From: Syntrophales bacterium
GTDB taxonomy: Bacteria; Desulfobacterota; Syntrophia; Syntrophales; UBA8958
DNA: 12,067 nt
Direction of reading: 5' to 3'
NCBI GenBank assembly: GCA_023231165.1
Contig: JALNVY010000053.1
Coordinates: 1 to 12,067 of the forward strand
The translations under genes were made by a program, and so were the position numbers. The notes beneath the pieces were generated by a model, which was not told the DNA's origin, did no database searches, and saw only the letters and a program-made list of their open reading frames with translations. Positions 1 to 8,192 of the stretch are shown here, one piece after another. Every line of letters starts with the position of its first letter. Positions within the stretch are counted from its first letter, which is position 1.

Positions 1-309
1 CATCTTTGCCCCTTCCAGGGGAATAAAAGGAACGACATCAACGGCACCGATCCGCGGATGAACGCCGTCATGGCATCTCAGGTCGATAAGTTCCAAAGCC
101 TTGCTTCCCGCTGCCAGGGCCGCCTCATAAACACATTCCGGCTCGCCAAGGAAAGTAATGACACTGCGATGATGATCTCTGTCCCATGAATAGTCGAGCA
201 ATCTTACACCGGACACGGCAGACGCCGCCACTGCGATCGCTTTTATTTTCTCCGGGTCCCTTCCTTCACTGAAATTCGGGACACACTCAATGATCTTAAT
301 AGGGTTCAC
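1..309 (-). CDS. ftcD: Glutamate formimidoyltransferase, N-terminal part (runs off the left edge)
   Basis: The enzyme moves the formimino group from N-formimino-L-glutamate to tetrahydrofolate in histidine degradation, linking it to one-carbon metabolism in the cytoplasm. The 103 visible codons carry the family N-terminus: IIECVPNFSEGRD near residues 6-18, LLDYSWDRDHHRSV near 40-53, and DLRCHDGVHPRIGAVDVVPF near 76-95. The His-rich segments match the formimidoyltransferase active-site domain. The start is GTG at 309-307, chosen because the conserved MxxIIECVPNFSEGR opening follows directly and the purine-rich GGAAGCGAG lies just upstream. The GTG overlaps the ftsY stop codon as GTGA, suggesting translational coupling. 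The C-terminal part is outside the window, so a bifunctional fusion with a cyclodeaminase cannot be excluded. Identity is confident from the motifs. Confidence 0.93.
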   Translation of the reverse strand, partial: MNPIKIIECVPNFSEGRDPEKIKAIAVAASAVSGVRLLDYSWDRDHHRSVITFLGEPECVYEAALAAGSKALELIDLRCHDGVHPRIGAVDVVPFIPLEGAKM

Positions 310-1250
310 TGTTTCTCGCTTCCAAACAGAGCATCCACAAAGGCTTCACCATGAAAGGGTTGCAGATCTTCAAGACCTTCACCGACACCGACATAGCGGA
401 TGGGGATTTCCAGTTCCTTGACAATCCGGATAATGATCCCGCCCTTAGCCGTCCCATCGAGTTTGGTCAGCACAATGCCGGTCACGCCAATCTCTTCCTT
501 GAACATCTTGGCCTGGATCAGACCATTCTGTCCCGTCGTGGCATCGACGACTAAGAGGATCTCCTGAGGGGCCCCCGGCAGTTCCCGTTCCACAATGCGC
601 TTCATCTTTTTTAATTCTTCCATGAGATTAACTTTGGTGTGGAGTCTGCCTGCCGTATCGATGATGAGGACCCGACCTCTGCCTGCATTTGCCGCCTGAA
701 TAGAATCAAAAACAACCGCCGCCGGGTCGGCATTGGACTTCTGTTTGATTAGGGGTACGCCGACGCGCTGACTCCAGATCTCCAACTGTTCGATAGCCGC
801 CGCCCGAAAAGTGTCTGCGGCAACCAGGAGAACCTTCTCGCCCCTGTTTTTCAATTCATGAGCAATTTTTCCGATGGTGGTAGTCTTTCCCGTTCCGTTC
901 ACCCCCACAACCATGATGACATATATCCCCTCCGCCGGAATCCGGAGGGGCGTCTCCTTTTTCGTCAGAATTTCTTTCATCGTATCCCTAAGGATTTTCT
1001 TCAATAAGTCCGAACGGTTCAATTCCTTTCGCTTGACCTGCTCCTTCATTTTTTCAATTAGTTCACAGGTAAAAGCCGGACCGACATCGGAACGGATCAG
1101 GACATCTTCCAACTCGTCAAAGAGCTCCTGATCGATTTTTTTCTCCCCGAGGATCAAATCATCGACATCGGTTAGAAGGATATCCCTGGTCTTGGCCAGA
1201 CCGTCCTTCAGCTTGTCAAAAAAACCTTTTTTCTTAAATACATCGAGCAT
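306..1250 (-). CDS. ftsY: Signal recognition particle receptor FtsY
   Basis: FtsY is the membrane-associated SRP GTPase that docks Ffh/4.5S RNA with nascent chains at the Sec translocon. The 314-residue protein shows the NG-domain motifs in order: P-loop GVNGTGKT at 116-123, DTFRAAA from 146, DTAGR at 198-202, TKLD at 262-265 followed by GTAKGG, and GVGE at 288-291. The N-terminus (FFDKLKDGLAKTRD, 10-23) is the basic amphipathic helix that binds membrane lipid. The long acidic A domain of E. coli FtsY is absent, which is usual for the short form. The ATG at 1250 is preceded by AGAGG at suitable spacing. It follows smc by 117 bp on the same strand with no evident terminator between, and its TGA overlaps the ftcD start, so smc-ftsY-ftcD may be cotranscribed. 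Confidence 0.97.
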   Translation of the reverse strand: MLDVFKKKGFFDKLKDGLAKTRDILLTDVDDLILGEKKIDQELFDELEDVLIRSDVGPAFTCELIEKMKEQVKRKELNRSDLLKKILRDTMKEILTKKETPLRIPAEGIYVIMVVGVNGTGKTTTIGKIAHELKNRGEKVLLVAADTFRAAAIEQLEIWSQRVGVPLIKQKSNADPAAVVFDSIQAANAGRGRVLIIDTAGRLHTKVNLMEELKKMKRIVERELPGAPQEILLVVDATTGQNGLIQAKMFKEEIGVTGIVLTKLDGTAKGGIIIRIVKELEIPIRYVGVGEGLEDLQPFHGEAFVDALFGSEKQ

Positions 1251-1367
1251 CTTTACCTCTTAAATAAATTAATTATTCAAGCCCAATATCCACAGGTACG
1301 CCATTGGATTAAATGCAGCTCTCCTTTAACCGTTTTTAATGGATAAGTAAAGATGCGCTTGAGACTT

Positions 1368-4300
1368 TCAGTTCAGAGAGACCGAAACCACCGCAGAGAT
1401 CCCCTGTTTCTGCATCGTGACCCCAAAGAGATTTTCGGCGACTTCCATGGTTCTTTTATTGTGGGTAATAAGGATTACCTGAGAATTGGCAGCAATTTCT
1501 TTGATGATTTTTGCAAAGAGGGCTACATTGGCGTCGTCGAGAGCGGCGTCCACCTCATCCAGGACAAGAAATGGCGTCGGCCGGTACATAATAATAGCCA
1601 GAATCAGGGCTATGGCAGCGAGGGATTTTTCGCCTCCCGACAGGAGACTGATGTTTTGTGGTCGCTTCCCGGGAATCTGGATATCGATATCAACCCCTGT
1701 TTCCAGGAGATCACTTTCATCAGTCAGGTGCAGTTCCCCCTTGCCGCCAGGAAAGATCCGGGAAAATACTTCCCGGAAACAACCTCTTACAGCCTCAAAG
1801 GTTTCGGCAAATCGCTGCCGTGAAACCCGGTTGATCTTGGCGATTGTCTGCTCAAGCGTTTGGACAGAGGCATCGAGGTCCCGGGCCTGGGAAGTAAGGA
1901 AATCAAACCGCTCCTTCAGTTGATCATATTCGCTGATCGCCAAGAGGTTGACCTCTCCGAAGGCATCGAGAAGTTGACGGTTCTTCGCGAGTCTTTCCTG
2001 CATAATCTTCAGGTCTTCATCATTGAGCTGTTGCACAGCTCTTGCCTGTTCCTGAAGAACGGTACCATGTTTCTCCGCGATCATCCCGCTCAAGCTGTCC
2101 ATCTGATAGGAGATCTCCCGCGTGACGGTTTCCAGGTCCCGTCCCTGCTTGATTATTTGATCGGATTTTTCCTTCGCCTCCCGGCTCTTGCTTTCCCACT
2201 CCTTCAGAGAGGTCTCGGCAAGGGCATAGAGATCTTTTTTTTCCGCAAGGAGTCTTTCCATCTCTGTAAATGACTTATATAGATCTACCAGTTGCAACTC
2301 TTCGCGGTCAATTACCCCCTGGAGTTCTTCGACCTGACTGTTCGATGTCAAAGAATCCTCCTTACCTTCCCTGATCTTTTCCGTCAGGATATCGATTTCC
2401 GTATTTATTCTCTCAGATGAACTGAGGGCAGATTTTTGCTTTTCCGCGAGCGATGCCTGGCGAACTTTTACTGCGGTTAATTCTCTGTCCCTGTCTTCAA
2501 GTTCCCGGCGGAGCTGCCGGGCCTTTTCCTGCAGTACGGCAACTGTCTCCTGGATGGCTACCTCCCGTTTTTTTTGACCTTCGAGATCCTCCTGGCCATT
2601 TTTCAGTTTTTCACGGGCCTGTTGTTCCTCTTCATCAAGGTTCTCACTGTTGAACTCGAGGATTTTCAGGGTCTGCTGGATTCGCTTCAGCTCCTCCTGA
2701 TATCGCTCGACGTCCTTTTTATGGCTGTTACACTGCAATTCCGCCGCATGGATATCGGAGGTCAATGAATCCAGTTCCTCTTCCCCACGCGCCGCCAGAG
2801 AGGCGAGGCATTTTTTCCTTATCCCCTCTTCCTGCAGAACCGTGGACAAATCACGAATACCTACCTCCAGTGCTTCCATCTCACGCTTGTTTTTCAGGAG
2901 GCTGCGATCACCTTTCCCATTGCGTCCCCCCGTCAAGACGCCCTGGGGGCTGATCATGTCACCATCTGGGGTTACAAAGGTTCCCCGAAATCCGTTTCTA
3001 TTCCACAGTTCGAGGCCGTTCCGGAGATTGGGAATAAGGAGGACGTCCCCTAGGAGATATTCGGCAATCCCTCGAAAAGATTCAGCCACTTCGATACGAT
3101 CGATCAGCCGCTCCGATTCCCGTAAATGTGCGGCATTCACCGTTAGCTGGGCGGCATGGCGAACTTGCAGGGGGACAAAGCTGCTTCTTCCCACGGCCGC
3201 TTCTTTTAAATAATCGATTGCCTGAACTCCCGCCTCGTGACTCCTGACAACGACGTACTGTAGCTTGTCTCCCAGCACCGCTTCCACAGCAGTTTCATAA
3301 GCCTGGGGAACGCGGATCTGTTCGGCAACCAGGCCGATCACCTGATCTTTCGCGACGCCTTGCAAACCCTTCGTTTCTTTGGCCATCATGATCGATCTTG
3401 TAGCTTCATTACACCAGACATATCCGTCATGGAGCTCTTTCAAGGACGTAAATCGGGAAGAGCGACTGCTGAGATCTTCCTTTAGACTATCGATTATCCC
3501 CTCAACTTCCTGAAGTTCGGTACGGGCATTCTCCCATTCCTCCGCCGCCGTTGCCTTGCTGCTGCGAAGCTGCCCAAGCCTCTCAAGATCCTCGTTCAAT
3601 GACGCAGCAAGTTCCTTCAGGCGGTCCTCAAGGCGCAAAACACCCTGCCGGTGATCTCCGATATCCTTATTGTTTCTTTCCTTCTTTCTGCCTAGATCAT
3701 CGAGAACCCTGACCAGATGACCATAATTGTTGTTCAGTCGCGATTTTTCCGCAGCAATGTCAATCAATTGGACCTTGTTCTCTTCGAGATGCTGCTGCCG
3801 AGAGGATAATTCCCTTTTGATTTCTGACACCTTGCATTCTCCATCTTTGGTATGGTCTTGTGCCTGGGCGATGTCTGCATCCAGAACCTGCTGCAAGGCA
3901 GTAATCCTTTCCAACTCACGAAGCAGCTCCTCATGACGGGCTTTTAATTGCCTGACCTCCTCCCCGAGTCGTTTCTTCCGGGCGTTGATGTCGGCTATCC
4001 TGCCTTTTGAGAATTCGACGCCCTTCTCCTTAACCTGGATGTTCGTCCGCAACTGATATATTTTCTCCTGGTATTGGGACCGATCCGACTCCTGGGTTAC
4101 GACTTCCAGTTTTGCCGCCGCCAGGAGGGTCTCACATGACGCCAGAGATGCCTTGAGCTCGCTTTCCTGCCTTTCCCAGGCTTCCCGCTGTTGCGTAAGG
4201 TTTGTGTGTTTTTCACATAATTCAATATAGGCGTAAAAGGCCGCAGCAATCTCATCCTCGCGAATGGCTGTCTTCAGATCTTTATATTGTTCTGCCCGCT

Positions 4301-4937
4301 TAGCCTGCCGGGATACGGCGTTGAGCTGACTTTTCACCTCCCGGAGGATATCGTTTAGACGTAAAATGTTCTGCTTTGTGGCCTCAAGCTTGCGCAGGGC
4401 CGACTCTTTTCGGGTCTTATATTTTGAGATTCCCGCCGCCTCTTCAATAAACTGGCGACGTTCTTCCGGTTTCGCCTCGACAAGAGAAGCAACGCTGTTC
4501 TGTTCGATAATGGAGTAAGTACGAGCCCCTACGCCGGTTCCCAGGAAGAATTCCCGGACATCTAGGAGGCGGCAGGTAACACCGTTAACGGCGTATTCAC
4601 TCTCGCCATCCCGGAAAAGCCGCCGCGTAACGGTCAGCTCTGAGTAAGCGGCATAGGGATCGGGAAAAGTAACCCCATCAGCAGCAAGGATCATGGAGAT
4701 CTCAGCCATTCCTACGGGCGCCGCTTCCTGGGAACCGTTAAAGATGACATCTTCCATCTTCACGCCGCGGAGGCTCTTAATACGCTGCTCTCCCATGACC
4801 CAGCGGATCGCATCAACCACATTGCTCTTCCCGCACCCGTTGGGACCCACTACCGCACTCACTCCCGCAGCAAAATCGAGGACGACCTTGTCCCGGAACG
4901 ATTTGAAACCACTGATTTCCAAATACTTTAATTTCAT
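1368..4937 (-). CDS. smc: Chromosome segregation/condensation protein SMC
   Basis: SMC is the ATPase of the SMC-ScpAB condensin that extrudes DNA loops and helps segregate origins. The 1189-residue length is typical. The N-terminal head has the P-loop GPNGCGKS at 31-38 and a Q-loop around IIEQ (143-146), followed by the conserved PEERRxFIEEAAGISKYK stretch near 157-174. Long Glu/Lys/Arg/Gln-rich coiled coils run from about 175 to 510 and from about 680 to 1030, separated by a globular hinge at about 523-672 that begins GLQGV. The C-terminal head has the ABC signature LSGGE at 1099-1103, Walker B FLVLDE at 1123-1128 and a D-loop after it. The ATG at 4937 matches the family start MKLKYLEISGFKSF; its ribosome binding site is weak. 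ScpA and ScpB are not in the window. It probably heads the smc-ftsY-ftcD unit. Confidence 0.97.
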   Translation of the reverse strand: MKLKYLEISGFKSFRDKVVLDFAAGVSAVVGPNGCGKSNVVDAIRWVMGEQRIKSLRGVKMEDVIFNGSQEAAPVGMAEISMILAADGVTFPDPYAAYSELTVTRRLFRDGESEYAVNGVTCRLLDVREFFLGTGVGARTYSIIEQNSVASLVEAKPEERRQFIEEAAGISKYKTRKESALRKLEATKQNILRLNDILREVKSQLNAVSRQAKRAEQYKDLKTAIREDEIAAAFYAYIELCEKHTNLTQQREAWERQESELKASLASCETLLAAAKLEVVTQESDRSQYQEKIYQLRTNIQVKEKGVEFSKGRIADINARKKRLGEEVRQLKARHEELLRELERITALQQVLDADIAQAQDHTKDGECKVSEIKRELSSRQQHLEENKVQLIDIAAEKSRLNNNYGHLVRVLDDLGRKKERNNKDIGDHRQGVLRLEDRLKELAASLNEDLERLGQLRSSKATAAEEWENARTELQEVEGIIDSLKEDLSSRSSRFTSLKELHDGYVWCNEATRSIMMAKETKGLQGVAKDQVIGLVAEQIRVPQAYETAVEAVLGDKLQYVVVRSHEAGVQAIDYLKEAAVGRSSFVPLQVRHAAQLTVNAAHLRESERLIDRIEVAESFRGIAEYLLGDVLLIPNLRNGLELWNRNGFRGTFVTPDGDMISPQGVLTGGRNGKGDRSLLKNKREMEALEVGIRDLSTVLQEEGIRKKCLASLAARGEEELDSLTSDIHAAELQCNSHKKDVERYQEELKRIQQTLKILEFNSENLDEEEQQAREKLKNGQEDLEGQKKREVAIQETVAVLQEKARQLRRELEDRDRELTAVKVRQASLAEKQKSALSSSERINTEIDILTEKIREGKEDSLTSNSQVEELQGVIDREELQLVDLYKSFTEMERLLAEKKDLYALAETSLKEWESKSREAKEKSDQIIKQGRDLETVTREISYQMDSLSGMIAEKHGTVLQEQARAVQQLNDEDLKIMQERLAKNRQLLDAFGEVNLLAISEYDQLKERFDFLTSQARDLDASVQTLEQTIAKINRVSRQRFAETFEAVRGCFREVFSRIFPGGKGELHLTDESDLLETGVDIDIQIPGKRPQNISLLSGGEKSLAAIALILAIIMYRPTPFLVLDEVDAALDDANVALFAKIIKEIAANSQVILITHNKRTMEVAENLFGVTMQKQGISAVVSVSLN

Positions 4938-4968
4938 CTAAGCACTCAGAACGGACCCTTTATAATTT

Positions 4969-4974
4969 ATTATA
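4969..4974 (-). promoter_or_regulatory. Putative -10 box of the smc promoter
   Basis: A perfect TATAAT lies on the minus strand 31 nt upstream of the smc ATG, within an AT-rich stretch. No good -35 is found at 16-18 nt; the nearest candidate, TTTACA at 5002-4997, is 22 nt away. The element is therefore a candidate only. It may depend on an activator, or an overlapping TATAAA at 4964-4959 may be used instead. Confidence 0.4.
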
Positions 4975-4993
4975 CTCTATCAAAAGGAAGCTC

Positions 4994-5016
4994 TGTTGTA
5001 AAGAAAAAATACAACA
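4994..5016. repeat. Perfect 7-bp inverted repeat upstream of smc
   Basis: TGTTGTA at 4994-5000 and TACAACA at 5010-5016 are exact reverse complements separated by an A-rich 9-nt spacer. The repeat lies just upstream of the putative smc -10 box, around the expected -35 zone. That position and symmetry suit a dimeric regulator, but a chance palindrome in AT-rich DNA is possible. The rest of the 4938-5139 gap shows no gene or strong terminator. Confidence 0.35.
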
Positions 5017-5139
5017 TATACATGTGAAGCTCGAATTTAACCACAATATGTAGTATATATAGGGCAGTGTTGCGTTGAGGATTTGGCGATTGCAAGCCCG
5101 GTCAAAGAGGGCCTGAAGATGAAATGCAAGATATTGCAG

Positions 5140-6168
5140 TTATTTCGTTACAGTCCCTTTGAACAGACCTTCCAGAGGGGTTGCACAGTTAGGACAGGCT
5201 GATTCCCTGAGATTCAGGCGTTCGATGCGGAAGCCATAGCGGCTGATGAGGAGATTGCCACAATGGGAACAAAACGTGTTTTCCCCCGCCTCTCCCGGCA
5301 CATTGCCACTGTAAACATACTTGAGCCCCCTTGATCTGCCAATGCCTGCGGCCTTCCTGATTTCCTCGACAGAGGTAATCTTTCCGGCAAGCATCTGGTA
5401 GCGGGGATGAAAACGGCTGATATGCCACGGGATTTCTTTCCCCAGAGAAGACAGGAAGTCAGCTATTTGACCGATTTCCTCATCGCTATCGTTCAATCCC
5501 GGGATAAGCAGGGTCGTAACTTCCACCCATATCCCCAATTCCTTCATCCTGCTGATTGTATCCAAAACCGGCTGTAGCCGGGCGCCGCATTGCTCCCGGT
5601 AAAAATCTTCCCGGAATGACTTCAGATCAACATTAGCGGCATCGAGATAGGGGGCAATGGCATCGACAGCCTGGCGGCTCATATAACCGTTGGTGACAAA
5701 TACGTTCCCGAGCCCCCGCTCGTGTGCCAGGCGGGAAATATCATAGGCGAACTCGAAAAAGATCGTCGGCTCCGTGTAGGTATAGGCAATGGTCTTCGCA
5801 CCGGAACGGACGGCCCTTTCCACAATTTCCGCCGCCGAGACAGTGCGCCCCACAATATCTCCCGTCTCACGAGGCAACTGGGAAATCTCGTGATTCTGGC
5901 AGAAGAGACAGCGAAAATTGCAGCCCACCGTTGCTATGGAGTAGGAAAGGGAGCCCGGATACAGATGAAAGAAGGGTTTTTTCTCGATGGGATCGACATT
6001 TTCAGCCACAACCATTCCATAGTTAAGGCTGTAAAGAATTCCCTCCCGGTTTTCCCGGACGCCGCAAACGCCCCGCTTACCATTCTTTATCCGGCAGGCG
6101 TGGGCGCAGAGGCGGCATTGCACCTGCTGATCCGCCAATACCTCGAAAAACATCGCTTTCTTTATCAT
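5140..6168 (-). CDS. amrS: AmmeMemoRadiSam-type radical SAM enzyme (PflA-like, COG1180-type)
   Basis: This radical SAM protein belongs to the group usually encoded with AMMECR1-like and Memo-like proteins; I know of no settled substrate. The 342 residues show an N-terminal cysteine cluster (C18, C21, C25, C35) in the CxLCxHxCxIxxGxxGxCGVR pattern. The radical SAM motif CNFRCLFC (C83, C87, C90) would bind the [4Fe-4S] cluster, and TEPTIFFE lies downstream. The C-terminal zinc-ribbon-like pairs are C300/C303 and C325/C328. The N- and C-terminal cysteine clusters favour this group over a plain pyruvate formate-lyase activase. The ATG at 6168 lacks a clear Shine-Dalgarno sequence; Met6 is an alternative start. 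The two usual partner proteins are not adjacent. Upstream lies the palindromic repeat, so transcription from the methyltransferase side may be interrupted. Confidence 0.85.
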   Translation of the reverse strand: MIKKAMFFEVLADQQVQCRLCAHACRIKNGKRGVCGVRENREGILYSLNYGMVVAENVDPIEKKPFFHLYPGSLSYSIATVGCNFRCLFCQNHEISQLPRETGDIVGRTVSAAEIVERAVRSGAKTIAYTYTEPTIFFEFAYDISRLAHERGLGNVFVTNGYMSRQAVDAIAPYLDAANVDLKSFREDFYREQCGARLQPVLDTISRMKELGIWVEVTTLLIPGLNDSDEEIGQIADFLSSLGKEIPWHISRFHPRYQMLAGKITSVEEIRKAAGIGRSRGLKYVYSGNVPGEAGENTFCSHCGNLLISRYGFRIERLNLRESACPNCATPLEGLFKGTVTK

Positions 6169-6207
6169 TTGATAAACTCGTGAAAAGTCAATAAATGGTC
6201 ATAATTG

Positions 6208-6330
6208 ACGGCTTCGTAAAAGATCCGCAGGCAAGGCGCGCAAATCATGAGTCATGAGGCGTACGTTGTCGTACGCCGCAGTGACGAAGGATGCAGCGCA
6301 ACGCAGCATCCGGACTTTTTACGAAGCCGT
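6208..6330. repeat. Palindromic intergenic repeat with terminal inverted repeats (MITE/REP-like)
   Basis: The ends are ACGGCTTCGTAAAA at 6208-6221 and its exact complement at 6317-6330. Pairing extends inward through TCCG/CGGA and outward with one bulge and one mismatch to about 6201 and 6336. Inside is a perfect 8-bp hairpin, GGCGTACG (6258-6265), loop TTGT, CGTACGCC (6270-6277), and a second hairpin GGATGC/GCATCC at 6289-6311. TCATGAG is tandemly duplicated at 6245-6258. It has no coding capacity, and no target-site duplication is visible. The whole unit could fold into a branched structure in DNA or RNA. I infer a dispersed repeat family of a kind seen in Desulfobacterota; copy number cannot be judged from one window. 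It may also attenuate readthrough between the methyltransferase and amrS genes. Confidence 0.8.
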
Positions 6331-6332
6331 AA

Positions 6333-7100
6333 TCATTTTATCACCCGCACCACCCCCGGCAGGGGTTGTCTACCTTTGCTTTCAAGGAGCGTTGATTCCC
6401 GTATCGGTTCCTGAATGGTTACCTGAGTAAAGGTGACAGAAAAGGATAAACCCAGAAAGGCGCCAAGAGGATTATTCATGACCGGCAGGGACTCCTCGAT
6501 CCCCTTGGCGAAACCATACCAGCTATAAGGTAGAGCGATCACGCTTCCCCAGCGAATCCTTACCCCCGCGAGCTGCCTGCGAATCATTGCCGTCAATTCA
6601 CCGATGCTGAAGAAGCGGGCGTGGTCATATATGGAGGATCGATAGGAACCGGATAACCGGCGGGTAACACCTATGCAGGAGTATTTGTTGAGAACGCCAA
6701 TGAAGACCCTTCCCCGGCAAACCCTGATGGCTTCATGAATAGCCTGCACCGGATCAGCGGTAAATTCCAGCGAGGTGATCAGGGTTACAATATCAAACTC
6801 ATCGTCTGAAAAGGGAAGATCTTCCGCTCGTCCCAAATAAAAGTCCGCTTTGTGGCCAAGTTTTTGCCGGGCGATGTCAAGCATGGGCGCGGAAGGATCG
6901 ACGCCGGTAACATCACATCCCTTCCTCCGGAAGAGCCACAGATGATCACCGGTTCCGCAGCCGACATCCAATAGCCGTTCTCCCCCCCGGGGCTGGGTCA
7001 GATCCAGAATCAAGCTCTTTTCACGGCTGTCAATGTAATGACCGGTGGGCGTTTCGCGCCAGGCATCGTAAGAGCGGGCAATTTCTTCAGGAAAACTCAA
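6333..7100 (-). CDS. Class I SAM-dependent methyltransferase, substrate unknown
   Basis: A Rossmann-fold methyltransferase of the UbiE/Methyltransf_11 type. With the chosen start it has 255 residues. Motif I LLDVGCGTG is at 43-51, the acidic ribose-binding residue is D68 in GVDPS, and a conserved AEDLPFSDDEFD stretch follows at 92-103. The C-terminal half (from about 130) is family-specific and suggests no substrate. I chose the TTG start at 7100 because GGAGG (7114-7110) sits 9 nt upstream and overlaps the end of moaA. An in-frame ATG at 7139 would give 268 residues but would overlap moaA by 34 bp without a good ribosome binding site. The 5-nt gap from the moaA stop implies an operon, though a cofactor role is only a guess. 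The TGA stop abuts the palindromic repeat. Confidence 0.85.
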   Translation of the reverse strand: MSFPEEIARSYDAWRETPTGHYIDSREKSLILDLTQPRGGERLLDVGCGTGDHLWLFRRKGCDVTGVDPSAPMLDIARQKLGHKADFYLGRAEDLPFSDDEFDIVTLITSLEFTADPVQAIHEAIRVCRGRVFIGVLNKYSCIGVTRRLSGSYRSSIYDHARFFSIGELTAMIRRQLAGVRIRWGSVIALPYSWYGFAKGIEESLPVMNNPLGAFLGLSFSVTFTQVTIQEPIRESTLLESKGRQPLPGVVRVIK

Positions 7101-7105
7101 GACCG

Positions 7106-8098
7106 CTAACCTCCAATTGCCGACATGTTTTTTACACACTTGCGGAGAGACTGCTCATCAAACTGGACCTCGTGTTGCCGGGGCTTCCCGGCAATAGCCT
7201 CCTTAATAAGCGTCTCCAGTAGATTGTCCGTACAGCCTGTTCGCAGGGGGGTCTTCAAATCGAATTCCTTATCGGACAACAGACAAGCGCGCAGATTTCC
7301 GTCCGCCGTCAGCCGTAGTCGATTGCAGCGGTGACAGAAATGATGACTTACGGGACTGATAAAACCGATTTCTCCCATACCGCCGGCGATCCTGTACATC
7401 CTTGCCGGACCGTCCATTCTTTCCCGCTCGCCATTTACCGGAATTAAGGTATATTTACCGGCAATGGTCCGCATAATGATTTCACTGGCCAGGTACTTGC
7501 CAAGATTATCTCGCCCCGGATGCCCCAGCGGCATCAATTCAATGAATCGTACTTGGTAAGGATTGTCCAGAGTCAACCGGGCAAAATCGATGATTTCATC
7601 ATCATTGAATCCTTTAATTGCCACGACGTTGATTTTGATTGGTGAAAACCCCTGCGCATATACGGCCGCAATGCCCTGGAGGACATCATTGAGACAGCCC
7701 CCCCTGGTTATCTCATAATATTTATCAGGATTGAGCGAATCGAGACTGATATTGATTCTCCTGACCCCGGCTTTAAAAAGGTCTGCCGCACATCTCTCCA
7801 GGAGGATGCCATTGGTCGTCAGACTGAGGTCCTGTATCCCGGGCACAGATTTTAGGGCAGCAACGAAAGGAACGATCCCGCGCCTGACCAGGGGCTCGCC
7901 GCCGGTGATCCTGACCTTGGCCACTCCCAGAGATACGGCAATCCTCACTACCCTGAGAATTTCTTCATAGCGCAGGATATCGTCATGCCCGATCTGGGAC
8001 AGCCCCTCCTTGGGCATGCAGTACCGGCACCGGAGGTTGCAACGGTCGGTGATGGAAACCCTTAGATAGTTTATGTCTCTCTGGTAATTATCAAGCAT
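7106..8098 (-). CDS. moaA: GTP 3',8-cyclase MoaA (molybdenum cofactor biosynthesis)
   Basis: MoaA is the radical SAM enzyme that converts GTP to 3',8-cyclo-7,8-dihydro-GTP, the first committed step to molybdopterin, acting with MoaC. The 330 residues carry the N-terminal cluster motif CNLRCRYC (C20, C24, C27) and the SAM-binding TGGEP motif at 65-69. The second [4Fe-4S] cluster ligands are C255, C258 and C272 in CHRCNRLRLTADGNLRAC. The chain ends in Gly-Gly, the C-terminal double glycine known to be needed for catalysis in this family. The start ATG at 8098 gives the usual DNYxRxINYLRVSITDRC opening, with a GGGA-type ribosome binding site. No other moa/moe genes are present. The gene diverges from vapB. 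A cofactor of this type would serve molybdenum or tungsten enzymes. Confidence 0.97.
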   Translation of the reverse strand: MLDNYQRDINYLRVSITDRCNLRCRYCMPKEGLSQIGHDDILRYEEILRVVRIAVSLGVAKVRITGGEPLVRRGIVPFVAALKSVPGIQDLSLTTNGILLERCAADLFKAGVRRINISLDSLNPDKYYEITRGGCLNDVLQGIAAVYAQGFSPIKINVVAIKGFNDDEIIDFARLTLDNPYQVRFIELMPLGHPGRDNLGKYLASEIIMRTIAGKYTLIPVNGERERMDGPARMYRIAGGMGEIGFISPVSHHFCHRCNRLRLTADGNLRACLLSDKEFDLKTPLRTGCTDNLLETLIKEAIAGKPRQHEVQFDEQSLRKCVKNMSAIGG

Positions 8099-8161
8099 TC
8101 TGATTGATCCCTAACATAAATCCGACTCCCATGCAAGGGACTCGCCGGGCTCAGCTCTTGC

Positions 8162-8190
8162 TTGACCTTCAACGAAAAAACTGCTACTTT
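8162..8190 (+). promoter_or_regulatory. Putative vapBC promoter
   Basis: TTGACC at 8162-8167 (5 of 6 matches to the sigma70 -35 box) is followed after exactly 17 nt by TACTTT at 8185-8190, a weaker -10. It points into vapB, whose start codon is 37 nt beyond the -10. A 7-bp direct repeat lies immediately downstream. Confidence 0.45.
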
Positions 8191-8192
8191 CC

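Noticed and set aside
1353..1823. Plus-strand open frame opposite the 3' end of smc
   Set aside because: It mirrors the conserved SMC head-domain coding sequence, has no start signal and no family resemblance.
5100..5139. Terminator downstream of amrS
   Set aside because: Only a 5-bp TGCAA/TTGCA stem with no T-run was found.
6208..6330. CRISPR array or tRNA-like element
   Set aside because: There is no repeat-spacer periodicity and no tRNA arms; the structure is a single nested palindrome.
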